From the NCBI GenBank assembly GCA_934476085.1, contig CAKSNE010000009.1:1-64000 (forward strand): a DNA stretch of 64,000 nt, in the 5' to 3' direction. How positions within the stretch are numbered: position 1 is the stretch's first letter; the number at the start of each line of letters is the position of its first letter. Source of the DNA: an uncultured Eubacteriales bacterium (GTDB lineage: Bacteria; Bacillota; Clostridia; Oscillospirales; Acutalibacteraceae). The notes beneath the pieces were generated by a model. The model was not told the DNA's origin. It searched no databases and saw nothing but the letters and a program-made list of their open reading frames with translations. This document shows, in pieces, positions 63,165-64,000 of this stretch. The translations under genes and the position numbers were made by a program.

Positions 63165-63374
63165 GCTCGCAATCTTTTTTCAAAACCGCCTATTTAAGCC
63201 ATTTTTCAGACTTTGCGTCTCTCAAAAATCTCTCAGAATTTTATTTTTGATTTGAATAGCAAATTCGTATGAGGAATTGCGAACCTTACACTGAGGTATG
63301 TAGAGAAACTCTAAATCCGCATTATTATTTACAGTAGGGTAGTGCATCATTTGATGACGAAGAATATAAAAGCT
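63153..63374. repeat. 222-bp direct repeat, copy 2
   Basis: Second copy of 61759-61980. Its far end touches the stop codon of the HipA-like gene. Confidence 0.9.
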
Positions 63375-64000
63375 TATTCAATCGGTTTTAAACTGAATGC
63401 CGGTCTCATATATTCTATTGAACTTCTGCTTAGACCGTATTGTGTGGCAATTTTTTCCCAATTGGAATTTACAATGCCGATAATCTCATTAGCGTATTCT
63501 ATCGCTTCCTGTTCTTTAAGATTATAATATGATGCAGATTTAATAGCTAAATCAGCAGAAACTCTATTATCATTTGCATCAACATTTAATGATAATTCAT
63601 CTCCGAACGGAACAGGATTTACATCATATAACGGCGACAACACCCATCCGGATTTGTTTAGAATAAATCCATGATTTCTTAAATGGTCATCCGTATTGTT
63701 AACCGCCATATTAAACACAATTCGTTTCCATAATTCAACAATATCTTGCTTAGGATTTGCTCCATATGATTTAAGAAATGAAACAATGTCTAAATAGCTG
63801 CTTCCGTCATCTGCATTTGCTCCATCTGTTTTGCCAAGCATAGTCATTGCAGAAGAAAAATGAATTCTTCTTTTACCGTCTCTGTCAAAGCGTTTTACTA
63901 AAAAAGTACTGCCTAATTTAGAAAATATTTCAAGTTTTGACTCAGGCACATTAAGACCACACAAATTTGCTAAATCATGAGTTACTTTTTCCCAAGCACC
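63374..64000 (-). CDS. HipA-like kinase, C-terminal part (runs off the window)
   Basis: The open frame continues to the window edge (AWEKVTHDLANLCGLNVPES), so the gene starts outside. The visible 208 residues match the HipA C-terminal kinase domain: FLVKRFDRDGKRRIHFSSAM, catalytic NTDDHLRNHGF and metal-binding LSPLYDVNPVP. HipA kinases phosphorylate tRNA synthetases and are usually paired with a HipB antitoxin encoded upstream, not visible here. The catalytic residues look intact. Its stop codon abuts the 222-bp repeat. Confidence 0.87.
   Translation of the reverse strand, partial: GAWEKVTHDLANLCGLNVPESKLEIFSKLGSTFLVKRFDRDGKRRIHFSSAMTMLGKTDGANADDGSSYLDIVSFLKSYGANPKQDIVELWKRIVFNMAVNNTDDHLRNHGFILNKSGWVLSPLYDVNPVPFGDELSLNVDANDNRVSADLAIKSASYYNLKEQEAIEYANEIIGIVNSNWEKIATQYGLSRSSIEYMRPAFSLKPIE

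Overview
The window is AT-rich bacterial chromosome from a low-GC Gram-positive of the class Clostridia, most likely a gut member of the Oscillospirales/Ruminococcaceae. This rests on the ylm division cluster with DivIVA and SepF, sporulation-linked GerW and DacF homologues, an Rnf complex, ECF vitamin transporters, BspA-like leucine-rich proteins, a sortase-type surface protein and GGAGG ribosome binding sites. No rRNA, CRISPR array or prophage is visible. The species cannot be fixed from sequence alone.

Layout. 1-6.9 kb: yggS-sepF-ylmH-divIVA-lspA-rluD-HAD hydrolase, then a split transketolase. 6.9-7.2 kb: remnant of an IS3-type transposase. 7.2-12.7 kb: a secreted protein, a small membrane protein and a three-gene signalling operon (7TM pseudo-kinase, histidine kinase, LuxR-type regulator). 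12.8-20 kb: a 1680-residue wall-anchored surface protein divergent from an AgrA/AgrC-like pair, with a 9-12-9 bp direct repeat between them that looks like a LytTR operator. 20.1-26.6 kb: tRNA-Leu, a GGDEF/REC/HD-GYP protein, glyS, cardiolipin synthase, DUF5662. 26.9-33.8 kb: rnfCDGEAB with apbE, a NusG-II protein and a Gx transporter. 33.8-40.1 kb, minus strand: folT behind a THF riboswitch, tRNA-Lys, and the operon M50 protease-scpA-scpB-DUF2953-gerW-dacF-rluB-GNAT-like. 40.2-49.6 kb: thyX-tmk-DJ-1-fold-cyclo-ligase-mltG-U32, a class A PBP and a MATE transporter. 49.7-53.9 kb: an unexplained structured segment, 6S RNA, DUF1292, an RNA methyltransferase and groESL. 53.9-56.7 kb: metK behind a SAM-I riboswitch, ribU behind an FMN riboswitch, and tRNAs Gln, Met and Trp. 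56.9-60 kb: three paralogous secreted LRR proteins and a possible leader peptide. 60.2-61.6 kb: a second MATE transporter. 61.7-64 kb: apparent tRNA-associated accessory region.

How it works together: thyX, tmk, the 5-formyl-THF cyclo-ligase and the THF-controlled folT form a folate/thymidylate theme. ribU (FMN riboswitch), apbE and flavinylated RnfD/RnfG form a flavin/energy theme. mltG, PBP, dacF, divIVA and sepF serve envelope growth and division.

The least ordinary parts are the right end and the adhesin locus. At the right end, two 222-bp direct repeats each run into the 3' half of a tRNA (Gln-like, cut at the anticodon loop) followed by a terminator; they bracket a peptidase S51 gene and abut a HipA-like kinase gene. 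At the adhesin locus, a LytTR two-component system faces a giant repeat-bearing adhesin across a matching operator.
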